A DNA stretch of 64,000 nt, taken from NCBI RefSeq assembly GCF_002174455.2, contig NZ_CP147246.1:709501-773500 (forward strand). Direction: 5' to 3'. The stretch comes from Enterococcus sp. 9D6_DIV0238 (GTDB lineage Bacteria; Bacillota; Bacilli; Lactobacillales; Enterococcaceae). The position numbers and the translations under genes are program-made. Shown here in pieces: positions 1-10,574 of this stretch (its first letter is position 1; every line of letters starts with the position of its first letter). Below the pieces are notes generated by a model. The model searched no databases, had not been told where the DNA came from, and worked only from the letters and a program-made list of their open reading frames with translations.

Positions 1-941
1 ACCAATTGTTTGACACCCGCTCTGCCAGTCGATTTTTCATGACCTAAAAGAGTTGCAAGATATGCATATCTTTCTGCTGTTCGTTGATCATAGTCTTTAG
101 AAACCGTACCGCAGCCAGCATTAAACTGAATAACTTCTTCTAACAGTAAGGAATTCAAACGACCATGAGCGACATGCAGTTTAGCGCCTGCAGCATGGGC
201 AATACCATGATTGATTCCAAGTGAAGTCAGATTGAATGCCATTCCAGCCATGCAAGAGGCATAATGCATTTGCTCACGTGCATGGATATCGTCTCCATTT
301 TGATAACATTGCACTAAATTCTCGAAGACTAAAACGACAACTTTCTCACATAAGGCATCTGAAAATACAGTTGCTTTTGTGGATACATATGCTTCAAGTG
401 CATGCGTCAAAACATCCATCCCAGTATCAGAAGTTATATTTCTGGGTGCACTAATGACCAGCTCAGAAGCTAGATAAGCTTCGTTTGGTTGAATTTCAGA
501 TGTTACTAGGGGATACTTCGTTCCTTTTTCCTGATTCGTAATGACTGAAAAATTAGTCACTTCCGAACCAGTCCCGCTTGTAGTCGGGATCACGATAAAT
601 GGTAGCTCAGATACTTTCTCAAGCTTTTGACTAAAAAATTTCATTGCTTTGGCTGCGTCGATCGGCGAGCCGCCACCTACTGCGATCAAAAGTGTTGGGG
701 CAAATTCTGTTAAAGAGTCGATCCCCAAAATAACATTTTCGATCGGCGGATCAGGGATCACATTACTGAAAATTTTTAGCTGATTACTCGGCTGAAAATG
801 CTTTGTGATCTGTTCGATCTTATTTGATTGAACCATAAAAGGATCTGTAACAATGAAAATTCGTTGATTCTTATAAGTGCTTAGTCCCTTTAAAACATCG
901 GCTCCAATATGTAGCGTAGTGGGAAAAGTAATAGTTTCCAA
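1..941 (-). CDS. eutG: EutG-type iron-containing alcohol dehydrogenase (3' end outside window)
   Basis: The frame opens with TTG at 941 behind AAAGGAG and stays open to base 1, so about 313 of the usual 380-odd residues are present. The translation shows an NAD-binding GGGSPIDAAKA motif, the TTSGTGSEVT signature of iron-dependent alcohol dehydrogenases, and the metal-binding stretch GINHGIAHAAGA followed by H..HG. Such enzymes reduce acetaldehyde to ethanol (EutG) or propanal to propanol (PduQ). The family is seen directly. The eut assignment is inferred from the leader, which carries a cobalamin riboswitch plus an ANTAR-type antiterminator, the arrangement described for the ethanolamine locus of E. 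faecalis. The rest of the eut locus would lie to the left, outside the window. PduQ is the main alternative. Confidence 0.85.
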   Translation of the reverse strand, partial: METITFPTTLHIGADVLKGLSTYKNQRIFIVTDPFMVQSNKIEQITKHFQPSNQLKIFSNVIPDPPIENVILGIDSLTEFAPTLLIAVGGGSPIDAAKAMKFFSQKLEKVSELPFIVIPTTSGTGSEVTNFSVITNQEKGTKYPLVTSEIQPNEAYLASELVISAPRNITSDTGMDVLTHALEAYVSTKATVFSDALCEKVVVLVFENLVQCYQNGDDIHAREQMHYASCMAGMAFNLTSLGINHGIAHAAGAKLHVAHGRLNSLLLEEVIQFNAGCGTVSKDYDQRTAERYAYLATLLGHEKSTGRAGVKQL

Positions 942-964
942 TGGTCTGCTCCTTTCATTTCTTC

Positions 965-1038
965 AAAAAAAGCCGCAAAAAAGACAAGGACATCTTTTTC
1001 ACGGCTTCATTGCTCGTTAAAAACACTACTTCGTGTTT
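965..1038 (-). promoter_or_regulatory. Tandem hairpin antiterminator and intrinsic terminator upstream of eutG
   Basis: On the minus strand an upstream hairpin (1021-1038, stem AAACAC/GTGTTT, hexaloop GAAGTA) is followed by a second one centred on AGCAATGAAGCC (1003-1014; hexaloop AATGAA, stem ACG-GC/GC-CGT with one bulged A). The 3' arm of the second hairpin is also the 5' arm of an intrinsic terminator (971-984 with 993-1006, then a T run). This mutually exclusive fold is the known target of the ANTAR antiterminator EutV, whose sites have two hexaloops with A at position 1 and G at position 4. Only the second loop has both bases; the first has G at 4 but G at 1. A third hexaloop hairpin (1090-1105, loop GACGAA) lies upstream. 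Confidence 0.7.
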
Positions 1039-1144
1039 TTTATTCAATTTAGTTTTTTGGACACAAAAAATAGGCTTCAACCGTTGCGGTGTACTTCGTC
1101 GTACATCTCTCACATTTTTGTGTGTTCTTTCGTAGCTGTATGCT

Positions 1145-1300
1145 AAAAAGAACGCTCCATGTGCCCTATTGTCTTGCCTCGAAACAATAGTACGGGGTAT
1201 TGAAACAGAAAGACCTGACTTATAGCATAGCTGCTCATTACAGTGGCGGGACCGTATTGGAATCTAACCAAACTTCCATCTAAATCAATACATATTCAAT
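1145..1300 (-). ncRNA. Cobalamin (AdoCbl) riboswitch
   Basis: The minus strand contains the conserved core of B12 riboswitches in order: GGAAGTTTGGTTAGATTCC (1260-1278), CGGTCCCGCCACTGTAA (1238-1254) and the B12-box-like AGTCAGGTCTTTCTG (1206-1220). The GCCACTG core is diagnostic. In the E. faecalis ethanolamine locus an AdoCbl riboswitch precedes eutG and forms part of the EutX sRNA, which sequesters the regulator EutV when the cofactor is absent. The placement here, about 130 bases upstream of the tandem hairpins, fits that scheme. Boundaries are approximate because the closing stem was not folded. Confidence 0.85.
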
Positions 1301-1386
1301 TTCTACACTTGTATGATAGCACACTCAAAAAAAAGAAACAAGTTTTTTTCTAGTAATTTTTTTTCCTAAAAGGATAGCTTTTTCGT

Positions 1387-1392
1387 TATAAT
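1387..1392 (+). promoter_or_regulatory. -10 element of the WYL regulator gene
   Basis: A perfect TATAAT sits 24 bases before the GTG start of the WYL regulator. No strong -35 box is visible 17 bases upstream (the region is T-rich and then TCCTAA), so this promoter is probably weak or activator dependent. Confidence 0.5.
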
Positions 1393-1415
1393 AGAGATAT
1401 CTCAACTAGAAAGCA

Positions 1416-2360
1416 GTGAAGTTAGTGAAAACAGAACGTTTACTCGGAATCATCATGATTCTTTTAGATAGAAAACAAATCAGCGCAACAAAGCTGGCTG
1501 AACTATTCGAAGTCTCTGTCCGGACTATTTACCGCGATATCAACTCTCTAAGCGAAGCTGGTGTCCCTGTTACTGCTTTACCGGGTGTAAATGGCGGCAT
1601 TCAGATCATGGACAACTACAAGATCGATAAGCATTTTTTTACTTCAACTGATATTACCTCTTTATTGATCGCTTTAGAAAGTTTGTCCAGTAATGTTTCA
1701 GCGGTTCAAGCAAATCAAACGGCTGAAAAAATCAAAACCCTTGTACCTGACCATCTTTCAGAAGAAATCAAGTTAAAGTCCCATCAAATCTCTATCGATT
1801 TAACACCTTGGACAAGCAATCAACCACTACAGCCTTTTTTAGAGACCATTAAATCAGGGATGGAACGGCATCAATTATTGCGTTTTGACTATTCAGATAA
1901 TCAAGGCATGAAAACCACAAGGACAGTCGAACCTTATCGTCTCGTCTTAAAAGAGATCAGCTGGTACCTACAAGCTTTTTGCTTGGAAAGAAACGATTTT
2001 CGAACCTTTAAGCTCTCTCGAATCAGCCATCTAGATTTACTAGAAAAGGCGTTCACTCCTCGAGAATTCCAGCCTAAACCTTTAGGAAAAGAACCGTTTT
2101 ATGGTAAAAAATGGACGACCATTACTTTGAAAGTGACTTATAAAGTAAAGGAGCAACTAGTAGATAAATTCGGACAGCTAGATTTCATTGAAACACCAGA
2201 AGTTGATAAAATAATTGTCGAATTTCCCTTTATGGAAGATGACTTTGGTTATCATTTATTGATGGGATTTGGCAATCAATGTGAATGTCTGGGTCCTGAT
2301 CATGTTCGCGATGAACTAAAGCGCCGGTTTGAAGAACTACTTCATATTTATCAGAATTAA
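1416..2360 (+). CDS. HTH/WYL-domain transcriptional regulator (YafY/YobV type)
   Basis: A 314-residue protein with a DeoR-like winged helix at residues 1-60 (TKLAELFEVSVRTIYRDI is the recognition helix region) and a WYL domain from about residue 140, with the expected R-x-VEPYRLVLK and WYLQAFC segments. WYL proteins are DNA-binding regulators whose WYL module is thought to bind a small ligand or nucleic acid. The start is GTG at 1416; a second GTG at 1425 would give MKTERLL, an equally typical N-terminus, and neither has a strong ribosome-binding site. The gene stands alone, divergent from the eutG leader and convergent with dnaJ. Its target is unknown; I see no evidence linking it to ethanolamine use. 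Confidence 0.85.
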   Translation: MKLVKTERLLGIIMILLDRKQISATKLAELFEVSVRTIYRDINSLSEAGVPVTALPGVNGGIQIMDNYKIDKHFFTSTDITSLLIALESLSSNVSAVQANQTAEKIKTLVPDHLSEEIKLKSHQISIDLTPWTSNQPLQPFLETIKSGMERHQLLRFDYSDNQGMKTTRTVEPYRLVLKEISWYLQAFCLERNDFRTFKLSRISHLDLLEKAFTPREFQPKPLGKEPFYGKKWTTITLKVTYKVKEQLVDKFGQLDFIETPEVDKIIVEFPFMEDDFGYHLLMGFGNQCECLGPDHVRDELKRRFEELLHIYQN

Positions 2361-2405
2361 AAAAATCCCAGCTCATATGATTACCGTATGAGCTGAGATT
2401 CTTTT
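2361..2405. terminator. Bidirectional intrinsic terminator between the WYL gene and dnaJ
   Basis: The stem AGCTCATA/TATGAGCT with an 8-base loop, extended by ATC/GAT, is flanked by an A run and by TTCTTTT. It serves two convergent genes. Confidence 0.75.
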
Positions 2406-3564
2406 ATTTTTTCTTTTTACCGCCAAAAGCATCTTTCATTTTATCAAAGAAACCCTCGTCTTGTTGTTCTTCTACTGTTTGACCGCCTGCTTTTGCAAAC
2501 GTCCGCAATGCTTCTTTTTGTTCTTCGTTCAAGTTTTTCGGCGTGATGATCTTCACTTTGACATGTTGGTCACCATTGGCACCACCACGTAAACGCGGCG
2601 CACCTTTTCCTCTTAAACGGAAGTTGGTCTCAGTTTGTGTACCTGCTGGGATTTTTAATTTAACATCGCCATGAACTGTTGGTACTTTCACTTCATCCCC
2701 AAGCGCTGCCTGTACAAAGCTTAATGGCAAATCATAATAGATCTCAGACCCTTCACGATCGAAGATATTGCTATCTTCCACACTGAAGACCACATATAGA
2801 TCACCGTATGGTCCACCGTTCATGCCTGCTTCCCCTTGATTAGCTAATCGCATTTGTTGTCCGTCTTCTACACCTGCTGGTACATTGACTTTGACTTTAT
2901 GCGCTTTTTTCTCATGCCCTGTACCATGACAAGTTGGACATGGGTCCTTGATTTCTTTTCCTGTACCACGGCAGACATCACAGGTTTGACGACTCATCAC
3001 GCGGCCAAGTGGTGTTTGACGTTCAACATTGATCGAACCTGAACCATGACATTTGTGACACGTTTCTGGATGTGTCCCCGGTTTGGCACCATTACCGCCG
3101 CAGGTACTACAGTTATCTTCACGATTGTATTTGATTTCTTTTTCGACACCAAAAATCGCTTCTTCAAATTTAAGTGTGACAGTGTATTGAAGATCAGCAC
3201 CTTGTCTTGGCGCAGTTGGGTCCACAGTTCGTGAGCCGCCGCCAAAGAAGGAATCAAAAATATCCTCGAACCCACCGAAACCGCTGCTGCTGAATCCGCC
3301 GCCACCAAAGCCGCCGAAACCACCGCCACCGCCATAATTAGGATCTGTTCCCGCATGACCGTATTGATCATAGGCTGCTTTTTTCTGTGGATCACTTAAG
3401 ATTTCATAAGCCTCAGAAACTTCCTTGAACTTTTCTTCAGCATCTGCTTCTTTGTTGATATCTGGGTGATATTGTTTCGAAAGCTTACGATATGCTTTTT
3501 TTATTTCATCATCTGAAGCACCTTTAGACAGACCCAGTACTTCATAATAATCTCTTTTAGCCAT
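2404..3564 (-). CDS. dnaJ: Chaperone DnaJ (Hsp40)
   Basis: A full-length type I DnaJ of 386 residues. The J domain (1-70) carries the HPD motif in [11 protein letters not shown], a glycine/phenylalanine linker runs from about 75 to 110, and four CxxCxGxG zinc repeats follow ([32 protein letters not shown]), then the C-terminal substrate-binding domains and a lysine-rich tail. DnaJ delivers unfolded clients to DnaK and stimulates its ATPase. It is the last gene of the hrcA-grpE-dnaK-dnaJ group, but it sits 200 bp after dnaK, behind a hairpin and a possible promoter of its own, so it may be only partly co-transcribed. Confidence 0.98.
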   Translation of the reverse strand: MAKRDYYEVLGLSKGASDDEIKKAYRKLSKQYHPDINKEADAEEKFKEVSEAYEILSDPQKKAAYDQYGHAGTDPNYGGGGGFGGFGGGGFSSSGFGGFEDIFDSFFGGGSRTVDPTAPRQGADLQYTVTLKFEEAIFGVEKEIKYNREDNCSTCGGNGAKPGTHPETCHKCHGSGSINVERQTPLGRVMSRQTCDVCRGTGKEIKDPCPTCHGTGHEKKAHKVKVNVPAGVEDGQQMRLANQGEAGMNGGPYGDLYVVFSVEDSNIFDREGSEIYYDLPLSFVQAALGDEVKVPTVHGDVKLKIPAGTQTETNFRLRGKGAPRLRGGANGDQHVKVKIITPKNLNEEQKEALRTFAKAGGQTVEEQQDEGFFDKMKDAFGGKKKK

Positions 3565-3637
3565 TAGTTCCCCTCCAACTATTATTCCATCTATAAAAGA
3601 ACCGACATCTGTTTATTTCGATAAAAACATCGTTGTA

Positions 3638-3643
3638 ATCATA
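3638..3643 (-). promoter_or_regulatory. Possible extended -10 promoter for dnaJ
   Basis: The minus strand reads TGGTATGAT, an extended -10 (TG-N-TATGAT), about 75 bases before the dnaJ start. No good -35 is seen at 17 bases, which is acceptable for extended -10 promoters. No CIRCE element accompanies it. Confidence 0.35.
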
Positions 3644-3710
3644 CCACAAATTAGGTAAAAGCAAAATAGCTTCCCTAAATTTGTACGCCTTTTCCCTTAT
3701 AAATAAAGAT

Positions 3711-3746
3711 AGGCAAAGACCAAAGCGATGACTTTGGTCCTTGCCA
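3711..3746 (-). terminator. Hairpin after dnaK, probable partial terminator
   Basis: The minus strand folds as GGCAAGGACCAAAG, six loop bases, then CTTTGGTCTTTGCC. It is followed by TATCTTTATTTAT, a broken T tract, so termination is likely incomplete and would lower dnaJ expression relative to dnaK. Confidence 0.6.
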
Positions 3747-3764
3747 GCTTGTTACGAACAATGA

Positions 3765-5639
<1,875 letters not shown>

Positions 5640-5667
5640 TTATATCATGCAAGTTTTCGTTTTGTCA

Positions 5668-6216
5668 CTATTGTGCAACAACAACCATACTCGCTCGTAA
5701 AACACGATCATGTAGCTTATAGCCTTTTTGCAGCACTTCCACGATTGTATCTGCTGGTGTATCATCGGTTGCAGGAATCGTTTGGACTGCCTGATGTAAA
5801 TTAGGATCAAAAGGTTCGCCCATTGCTGGGATTTCTTCAATTCCTTCTTCTTTCAAAGCTGCTTGAACACTCTCCAGAACCATCGCGATTCCTTTTTTCA
5901 AGCTTGCACCTTGTTCATCATCGACTTCGATAGCCATTGCACGTTCTAGATTATCGATCGAAGGCAATAACTTTTTACCTAGATCCTGCGAACGATACCG
6001 AACAAGCAATTCACGTTCGTTCTTAAAGCGATTGCTCATATTAGCAATCTCTGCACGAGCTCTTAAAAATTTATCTTCCATTTCAGATAATTCATCTTGA
6101 GCTGTTTCAAGTTCTGATTTTTCAACTTCTGTTTCAGTTGTTTCAGAGACGACTGATTCATCGACTGAATTCGTCTGTTCTTCTTGTAATTCTTCATTAG
6201 TCTCTTCTTTACTCAC
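5668..6216 (-). CDS. grpE: Nucleotide exchange factor GrpE
   Basis: GrpE releases ADP from DnaK and so resets the chaperone cycle. The protein has an acidic, disordered N-terminus rich in Glu, a long coiled coil (about residues 40-90, [23 protein letters not shown]) and a C-terminal beta domain with [10 protein letters not shown] and [17 protein letters not shown], both family hallmarks. I place the start at GTG 6216, eight bases behind AAGGGAAG; an ATG at 6237 would add seven residues but has only a weak, too-close GGA upstream. The gene lies between hrcA and dnaK in the same direction. Confidence 0.96.
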   Translation of the reverse strand: MSKEETNEELQEEQTNSVDESVVSETTETEVEKSELETAQDELSEMEDKFLRARAEIANMSNRFKNERELLVRYRSQDLGKKLLPSIDNLERAMAIEVDDEQGASLKKGIAMVLESVQAALKEEGIEEIPAMGEPFDPNLHQAVQTIPATDDTPADTIVEVLQKGYKLHDRVLRASMVVVAQ

Positions 6217-6274
6217 TCTGGCAACTTCCCTTCTCATTTCCGTAGAATCAAAATTCTATATTTTTACTTTTTAC

Positions 6275-7318
6275 TTATTCATCAAGGAAACGATAATAAG
6301 CTCCAAGTTTTGACGCTAATTCATGACGAAACACATCGACTAAGCCAAACATTTTTGAATACGGCATGCTTGTCGGTCCTAATAATGCGATCGTCCCTTT
6401 CCCATGTCCTGCTACTTCATACGATGCAGTGATCATACTCATATTATCCAATAGATCATTCCCGATCTCTGAACCGATTCGAATGGCGATCTTCGCGTCA
6501 TTTTGTTCATCTGCCGTCAATAAATGTGTGATCGCATCTGTGTTTTGCATAAATGAGTACACAGATTTCAATTGATCCAAATCATTTTGCACACCAAAGT
6601 TAAATAAATTCATTCGACCACTGACAAATACTTTTTCTTCAAATGCATGTCCTAACATAGCATCAAATAAATTCATCATCCCATCAGGTGTTTGAAAATA
6701 ACGATGTAAAATCATCGGTATCTCAGTCCGCAGACGATGATAGACGGTCAAAAGCGGCTGTCCAACTAATTTATCGTTGATGATCTGTGTCATCTTCTCT
6801 AGATCCTGACTGGAAACTGAAGCTGGTACCGCAAAGACCTGACTTTCGACATTGCCTTTGTCCGTCACGATGATCGCGATGATCTGCCGTTCATTCAAAG
6901 GAACGATTCGAAAACCAGTCAAGCGCCGCTCTTTCATTTCAGGTCCTAAAGAAAACGCTGTGTAGCTGGTCAATTCAGAAAGAATCTCTGCCGATTGCTC
7001 AATGATATCATTGATTTCGTGAAACTCTTTGCCAAAGGAATGACGGATCGTCTGTAATTCCTCATGTTCAATTTCTGTTGGACGCAATAAATGATCAACG
7101 TAATAGCGATAACCATCCATTGAAGGAATTCGACCAGAAGAAGAATGCGTCTTTAGCAGCAGCCCAAGCTCTTCTAAAGCTTTCATATCGTTACGAATAG
7201 TTGCTGAACTGGACTGGATCCCTTCTTCCATCAACTTCTTTGATCCAACGGGCATTCCTGTGTTTGTGTATTCCTGGATGATAAGTCGCAAAATATTCTT
7301 TTGTCTGTCAGTTATCAT
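6275..7318 (-). CDS. hrcA: Heat-inducible transcription repressor HrcA
   Basis: HrcA represses class I heat-shock genes by binding CIRCE operators and needs chaperonin GroEL for activity. The 347-residue product has a winged helix at 1-70 (NILRLIIQEYTNTGMPVGSKKL) and the HrcA-specific effector region ending in FRHELASKLGAYYRFLDE. I prefer ATG 7318, six bases behind AAGGGTGG, over the GTG at 7327. The two CIRCE elements directly upstream indicate autoregulation of the whole hrcA-grpE-dnaK(-dnaJ) operon. Confidence 0.97.
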   Translation of the reverse strand: MITDRQKNILRLIIQEYTNTGMPVGSKKLMEEGIQSSSATIRNDMKALEELGLLLKTHSSSGRIPSMDGYRYYVDHLLRPTEIEHEELQTIRHSFGKEFHEINDIIEQSAEILSELTSYTAFSLGPEMKERRLTGFRIVPLNERQIIAIIVTDKGNVESQVFAVPASVSSQDLEKMTQIINDKLVGQPLLTVYHRLRTEIPMILHRYFQTPDGMMNLFDAMLGHAFEEKVFVSGRMNLFNFGVQNDLDQLKSVYSFMQNTDAITHLLTADEQNDAKIAIRIGSEIGNDLLDNMSMITASYEVAGHGKGTIALLGPTSMPYSKMFGLVDVFRHELASKLGAYYRFLDE

Positions 7319-7333
7319 AGTTACCACCCTTCA

Positions 7334-7360
7334 TTAGCACTCATGTTATTCAAGTGCTAA
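7334..7360. promoter_or_regulatory. CIRCE operator, proximal copy
   Basis: TTAGCACTC at 7334-7342, nine bases, then AAGTGCTAA at 7352-7360. One base (A for G) differs from the canonical GAGTGCTAA arm. It lies between the -10 box and the hrcA start. Confidence 0.95.
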
Positions 7361-7370
7361 TACAAGTATT

Positions 7371-7399
7371 AATATAGCAAGTTCTTTCTGAATTGTCAA
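7371..7399 (-). promoter_or_regulatory. SigmaA promoter of the hrcA operon
   Basis: TTGACA (7394-7399) and TATATT (7371-7376) are separated by exactly 17 bases on the minus strand. The promoter is bracketed by two CIRCE elements. Confidence 0.93.
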
Positions 7400-7416
7400 G
7401 AGAAAAACATACTTTT

Positions 7417-7443
7417 TTAGCACTCTGTAGCAAAGAGTGCTAA
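7417..7443. promoter_or_regulatory. CIRCE operator, distal copy
   Basis: A perfect TTAGCACTC-N9-GAGTGCTAA lies 17 bases upstream of the -35 box. Together with the proximal copy it gives HrcA two sites around one promoter. Confidence 0.96.
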
Positions 7444-7455
7444 TTCTGGAACGCT

Positions 7456-7498
7456 AGAAAAAGCACAAGAGCTTTTATATATCAAAAGCTCTTGTGCC
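7456..7498 (-). terminator. Intrinsic terminator of the gdpD-hemW transcript
   Basis: A perfect 14-bp stem (7463-7476 with 7484-7497, GCACAAGAGCTTTT and its complement) with a 7-base loop is followed on the minus strand by TTTTTCT. It separates hemW from the heat-shock promoter. Confidence 0.88.
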
Positions 7499-7514
7499 TC
7501 TTTTCTTTTTCCTG

Positions 7515-8678
7515 TTATTTATCGATCAAAAATTCTTCAAATACATCATTTCCAACGAACAACCCTTGTTCTGTTAGCTGAAGATAACCAGCTCGATCCG
7601 TAAGTAAACCACGCTTTACTAAGGTTAAAATCACTTCACCGTATACTTGCTCGATAGGAATACCAAATTTATCTTCAAACTGCTGCTTAGATACGCCTTT
7701 TTTCTTACGCAAACCTAAGAAAAGCTGTTCTTCCATTTGATTATCGATCGTCAATTTTTCCGATTCTACAACTGGTAATTGCCCATTGCGTAAAGGAGTT
7801 AGGTAATGCTGAATCGGTCCGTGATTACGGTAACGAGTATGACCTAAATAGCCGCTTGCTCCCGCACCAAAACCATAATAATGATCATTATCCCAGTAGA
7901 CTAGATTATGCTGACTTTCTTTCCCAGGCAAAGCAAAATTGCTCACTTCATATTGCCGCCGTCCGCCTTTTTCCATCGCGATGATCGTTTCTTCAAACAT
8001 TTGCGCCTCAACTTCTTGATCCGGCAATTGAAGACGGCCTTGTCTCACCCAGTTCATGAACATTGTTTTGTTTTCCAGTATCAATGAATACAAAGAATAA
8101 TGCGGTAAATCAAGCTCGATCGCACGTTTTAATGTATCTCTAAAGCCTTCTAACGTTTGCCCCGGCAGCGCATAGATCAAATCGATACTTACATTGGAGA
8201 AATTTTCCTTTTCAAGGAACTTCATTGTGTCATAAACATCCTCCGCTGTATGCTTGCGACCAATTTTTTTCAGCAATTGGTTATCAAAGGTTTGAACCCC
8301 CATCGATAAACGATTGACTCCATATTCTTTCATCACATGGAGCTTTTCCTGCGTTAAATCGCCAGGGTTGGCCTCTACAGTAAACTCATTTTTAGCGTTG
8401 AATGGTAATAATGTACGAACTCCCTCCAGTAAAACAGCAAGCTGCTTAGCAGATAAGGAAGTCGGTGTACCTCCGCCAATATAGATTGTTTCCATTTCTT
8501 GGCTAGGAAATCGACTTTTCGTCAAGTCAATTTCTTTTAATAGCGCCTGAATATATTCATCTACCGGCTGTCCTTCAAGAAATACTTTATTGAAATCACA
8601 GTAGTAGCAGATATGTTCACAAAATGGAATGTGGATATATGCTGAAATTTTATTATTTCCTTTATTTGTTTCGATCAT
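7515..8678 (-). CDS. hemW: HemW-like radical SAM protein (haem chaperone family)
   Basis: The N-terminal radical-SAM domain has the cluster motif CEHICYYC (C-x3-C-x2-C) and the SAM-binding GGGTPT segment; the C-terminal HemN-like domain follows. The protein is annotated widely as oxygen-independent coproporphyrinogen oxidase, but this short C-x3-C-x2-C family without the HemN N-terminal arm is better called HemW, a haem-binding protein. Enterococci generally lack a full haem pathway, which favours the latter. I take ATG 8678, behind AAAGGAATGG, giving 387 residues and removing an unlikely 8-residue extension. It follows the glycerophosphodiesterase gene by 57 bp and ends at a strong terminator. 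Confidence 0.9.
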   Translation of the reverse strand: MIETNKGNNKISAYIHIPFCEHICYYCDFNKVFLEGQPVDEYIQALLKEIDLTKSRFPSQEMETIYIGGGTPTSLSAKQLAVLLEGVRTLLPFNAKNEFTVEANPGDLTQEKLHVMKEYGVNRLSMGVQTFDNQLLKKIGRKHTAEDVYDTMKFLEKENFSNVSIDLIYALPGQTLEGFRDTLKRAIELDLPHYSLYSLILENKTMFMNWVRQGRLQLPDQEVEAQMFEETIIAMEKGGRRQYEVSNFALPGKESQHNLVYWDNDHYYGFGAGASGYLGHTRYRNHGPIQHYLTPLRNGQLPVVESEKLTIDNQMEEQLFLGLRKKKGVSKQQFEDKFGIPIEQVYGEVILTLVKRGLLTDRAGYLQLTEQGLFVGNDVFEEFLIDK

Positions 8679-8735
8679 TGCAATCCATTCCTTTAAAATC
8701 AATATCTGTAGATTTAATTTCGTTTATTCTGTTGG

Positions 8736-10574
8736 CTAGTCATAATCTGTTGTCAGATTATTGATCCCCAATGCTTCCATCTTCTTGAATTCACTCTGAG
8801 GAACTCCCCACAGATTGACGGACAATCCTTTGTTCTGAGCTAGCGCGATCAAATCAGCACGATCTGCCACACTTTCATACTTGATATCCAAACCAGAATT
8901 TCCTCCAAGCTGGCTGACTTGTTCGATCATCTGCTCATCCAGCCTATTTGCCAACAGTTGAACCTGAACATCTGGAAGTCTTCTTTTAACTTCAACCAAA
9001 TGCTTATAATCGAAAGAAATAACAACTGCTGTATTCGCCAATCCATAATAATTGATCGAATTGACTAAACTATCATAATCAGCAGCGTCTACTTTGTTTG
9101 CTTTAATTTCTATAAACGGAATACTTTGTTTTGTATTCATAACAGTTAAAAAGTCTTCCAATGTTGGAACAACCAATTGTTCTTCGGAATAATTTTCTTT
9201 ATTCGATCCTTGGTCGATTCGCAAAGCGTTGATTTGAGCAAGTGTCAAATCGCTAACCTTCCCTTTACCATTCGTCATTCGATCAACGGACTGATCATGC
9301 ATGATCACCCATTTTTTATCCTTAGTCAAGCGGATATCGGTCTCAATGCCCCAGCTATTTGACTGTTGAAACGCTGGAAGGGAATTTTCTGGTGCAGCTT
9401 TATGATTTCCTCGATGAGCAACATACCGAATATCATCCATCATTTCGCTCACTTCAACATTGTCTGCCGGAATATAGCCCTCTGTCGTTCTGTATATTTT
9501 CTTATCATTATTAAAAACGATTCCTCTAACATAGGCCATACTATTAGCAGAGAGTTGCCGAACAGCTTTTGACAACTGGCGGTTTTGGTAAAGAGCCGTC
9601 TCCTGCATCAATCGGATACGAACAGGACGGCGTAAATTGATTTCTACCGCACCAGCATCGCTCTCAGCTTTTAATCCATTCTTACCAATGAACTCAGTAT
9701 TTGCATGATAAATGCCATTGATAAAATCAAAATCCTCATAATCCACATGAACCTTATAGGAATTGCCTTCTTGACGTTTAGCATCATATACTTTTTTATC
9801 ACTCTGATCTTCTTTTGACCAGACAGTTGCCGTTAATTTTTCCGTATCTGATTTACTTGATACTGAAAGATTGATTTCAAATTGGCCTTTTGAAACCTCT
9901 GTACCGTCAATTTCAGATTGAAGAGTCGGCTGATCTACAGTAAAGTTTCCAAATGGAACCGTTTCTATCTCACCATTTTCTCTAGTGATTTTTAGAGTTA
10001 CTTGATAATCGCCAGCTTCTTGATGATTCTTGATCAAAACATCTGTATCCCACGTATTCGTTTCAGAATGATAAACGGCTTGATAGGTTTTTAGATCGTT
10101 CGTTCCATCTGTTTCACCAAAAACACTAAATTCAACTGTTTTAAGATGATTTGCACTTTCTAAATCTGCACTAAGCCTATAAGTCGTTTGTTTGTTATCC
10201 TGATTCAACAAACGGAAAGACGGACGTTCAGGCGGATAATAAACAGACTTATTTTTCGCTAACCTCTCGATCGACGATTCTGCAAAATCAGGATTTAAAC
10301 GGCTCCCATCTTCTAGGATCACATCTTCTTTCTGCTTATCGGCAAGAGTAATGGCTAAAGGCGATGGAGAAAATCGGTATCCTTCATATGATGGATTCGA
10401 ATGATCTTGATAATCTAAATTTATATAAAACCAAATCAAAAAAGAAACACCGCTCAGAATAATGACGATCAACAAAATCGAAAGAGTTACACGCTTCTTT
10501 TTTCTTTTAGCTGCCTGCTCTTTTTTCTTTTGTTTTTTCTTTGACGGCTTCTTCTTATCTTTTTTTTCTGCCAT
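8736..10574 (-). CDS. Membrane-anchored glycerophosphodiester phosphodiesterase with Bsp-like and SH3-like domains
   Basis: A 612-residue modular protein: a strongly basic cytosolic head (1-28, mostly Lys), one membrane segment at about 30-51, two tandem GBS-Bsp-like beta repeats (about 115-215 and 218-315), a GW/SH3-like segment (about 315-378), and a GDPD catalytic domain from about 385. The catalytic domain carries AHRGNHKAAPENS, GIETDIRLTKD and MHDQSVDRMTNG, holding the His, Glu, Asp and His expected in the family. The type-II topology puts the catalytic domain outside the cell, where it could hydrolyse glycerophosphodiesters or glycerolphosphate polymers such as teichoic acid. That substrate is inference. 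It precedes hemW in the same direction. Confidence 0.88.
   Translation of the reverse strand: MAEKKDKKKPSKKKQKKKEQAAKRKKKRVTLSILLIVIILSGVSFLIWFYINLDYQDHSNPSYEGYRFSPSPLAITLADKQKEDVILEDGSRLNPDFAESSIERLAKNKSVYYPPERPSFRLLNQDNKQTTYRLSADLESANHLKTVEFSVFGETDGTNDLKTYQAVYHSETNTWDTDVLIKNHQEAGDYQVTLKITRENGEIETVPFGNFTVDQPTLQSEIDGTEVSKGQFEINLSVSSKSDTEKLTATVWSKEDQSDKKVYDAKRQEGNSYKVHVDYEDFDFINGIYHANTEFIGKNGLKAESDAGAVEINLRRPVRIRLMQETALYQNRQLSKAVRQLSANSMAYVRGIVFNNDKKIYRTTEGYIPADNVEVSEMMDDIRYVAHRGNHKAAPENSLPAFQQSNSWGIETDIRLTKDKKWVIMHDQSVDRMTNGKGKVSDLTLAQINALRIDQGSNKENYSEEQLVVPTLEDFLTVMNTKQSIPFIEIKANKVDAADYDSLVNSINYYGLANTAVVISFDYKHLVEVKRRLPDVQVQLLANRLDEQMIEQVSQLGGNSGLDIKYESVADRADLIALAQNKGLSVNLWGVPQSEFKKMEALGINNLTTDYD

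Noticed and set aside
236..454. 72-residue plus-strand open frame
   Set aside because: It is antisense to the eutG-type dehydrogenase, whose motifs are clear; no ribosome-binding site.
2997..3395. 132-residue minus-strand frame
   Set aside because: Out-of-frame shadow of dnaJ within the Gly/Phe and zinc-finger region.
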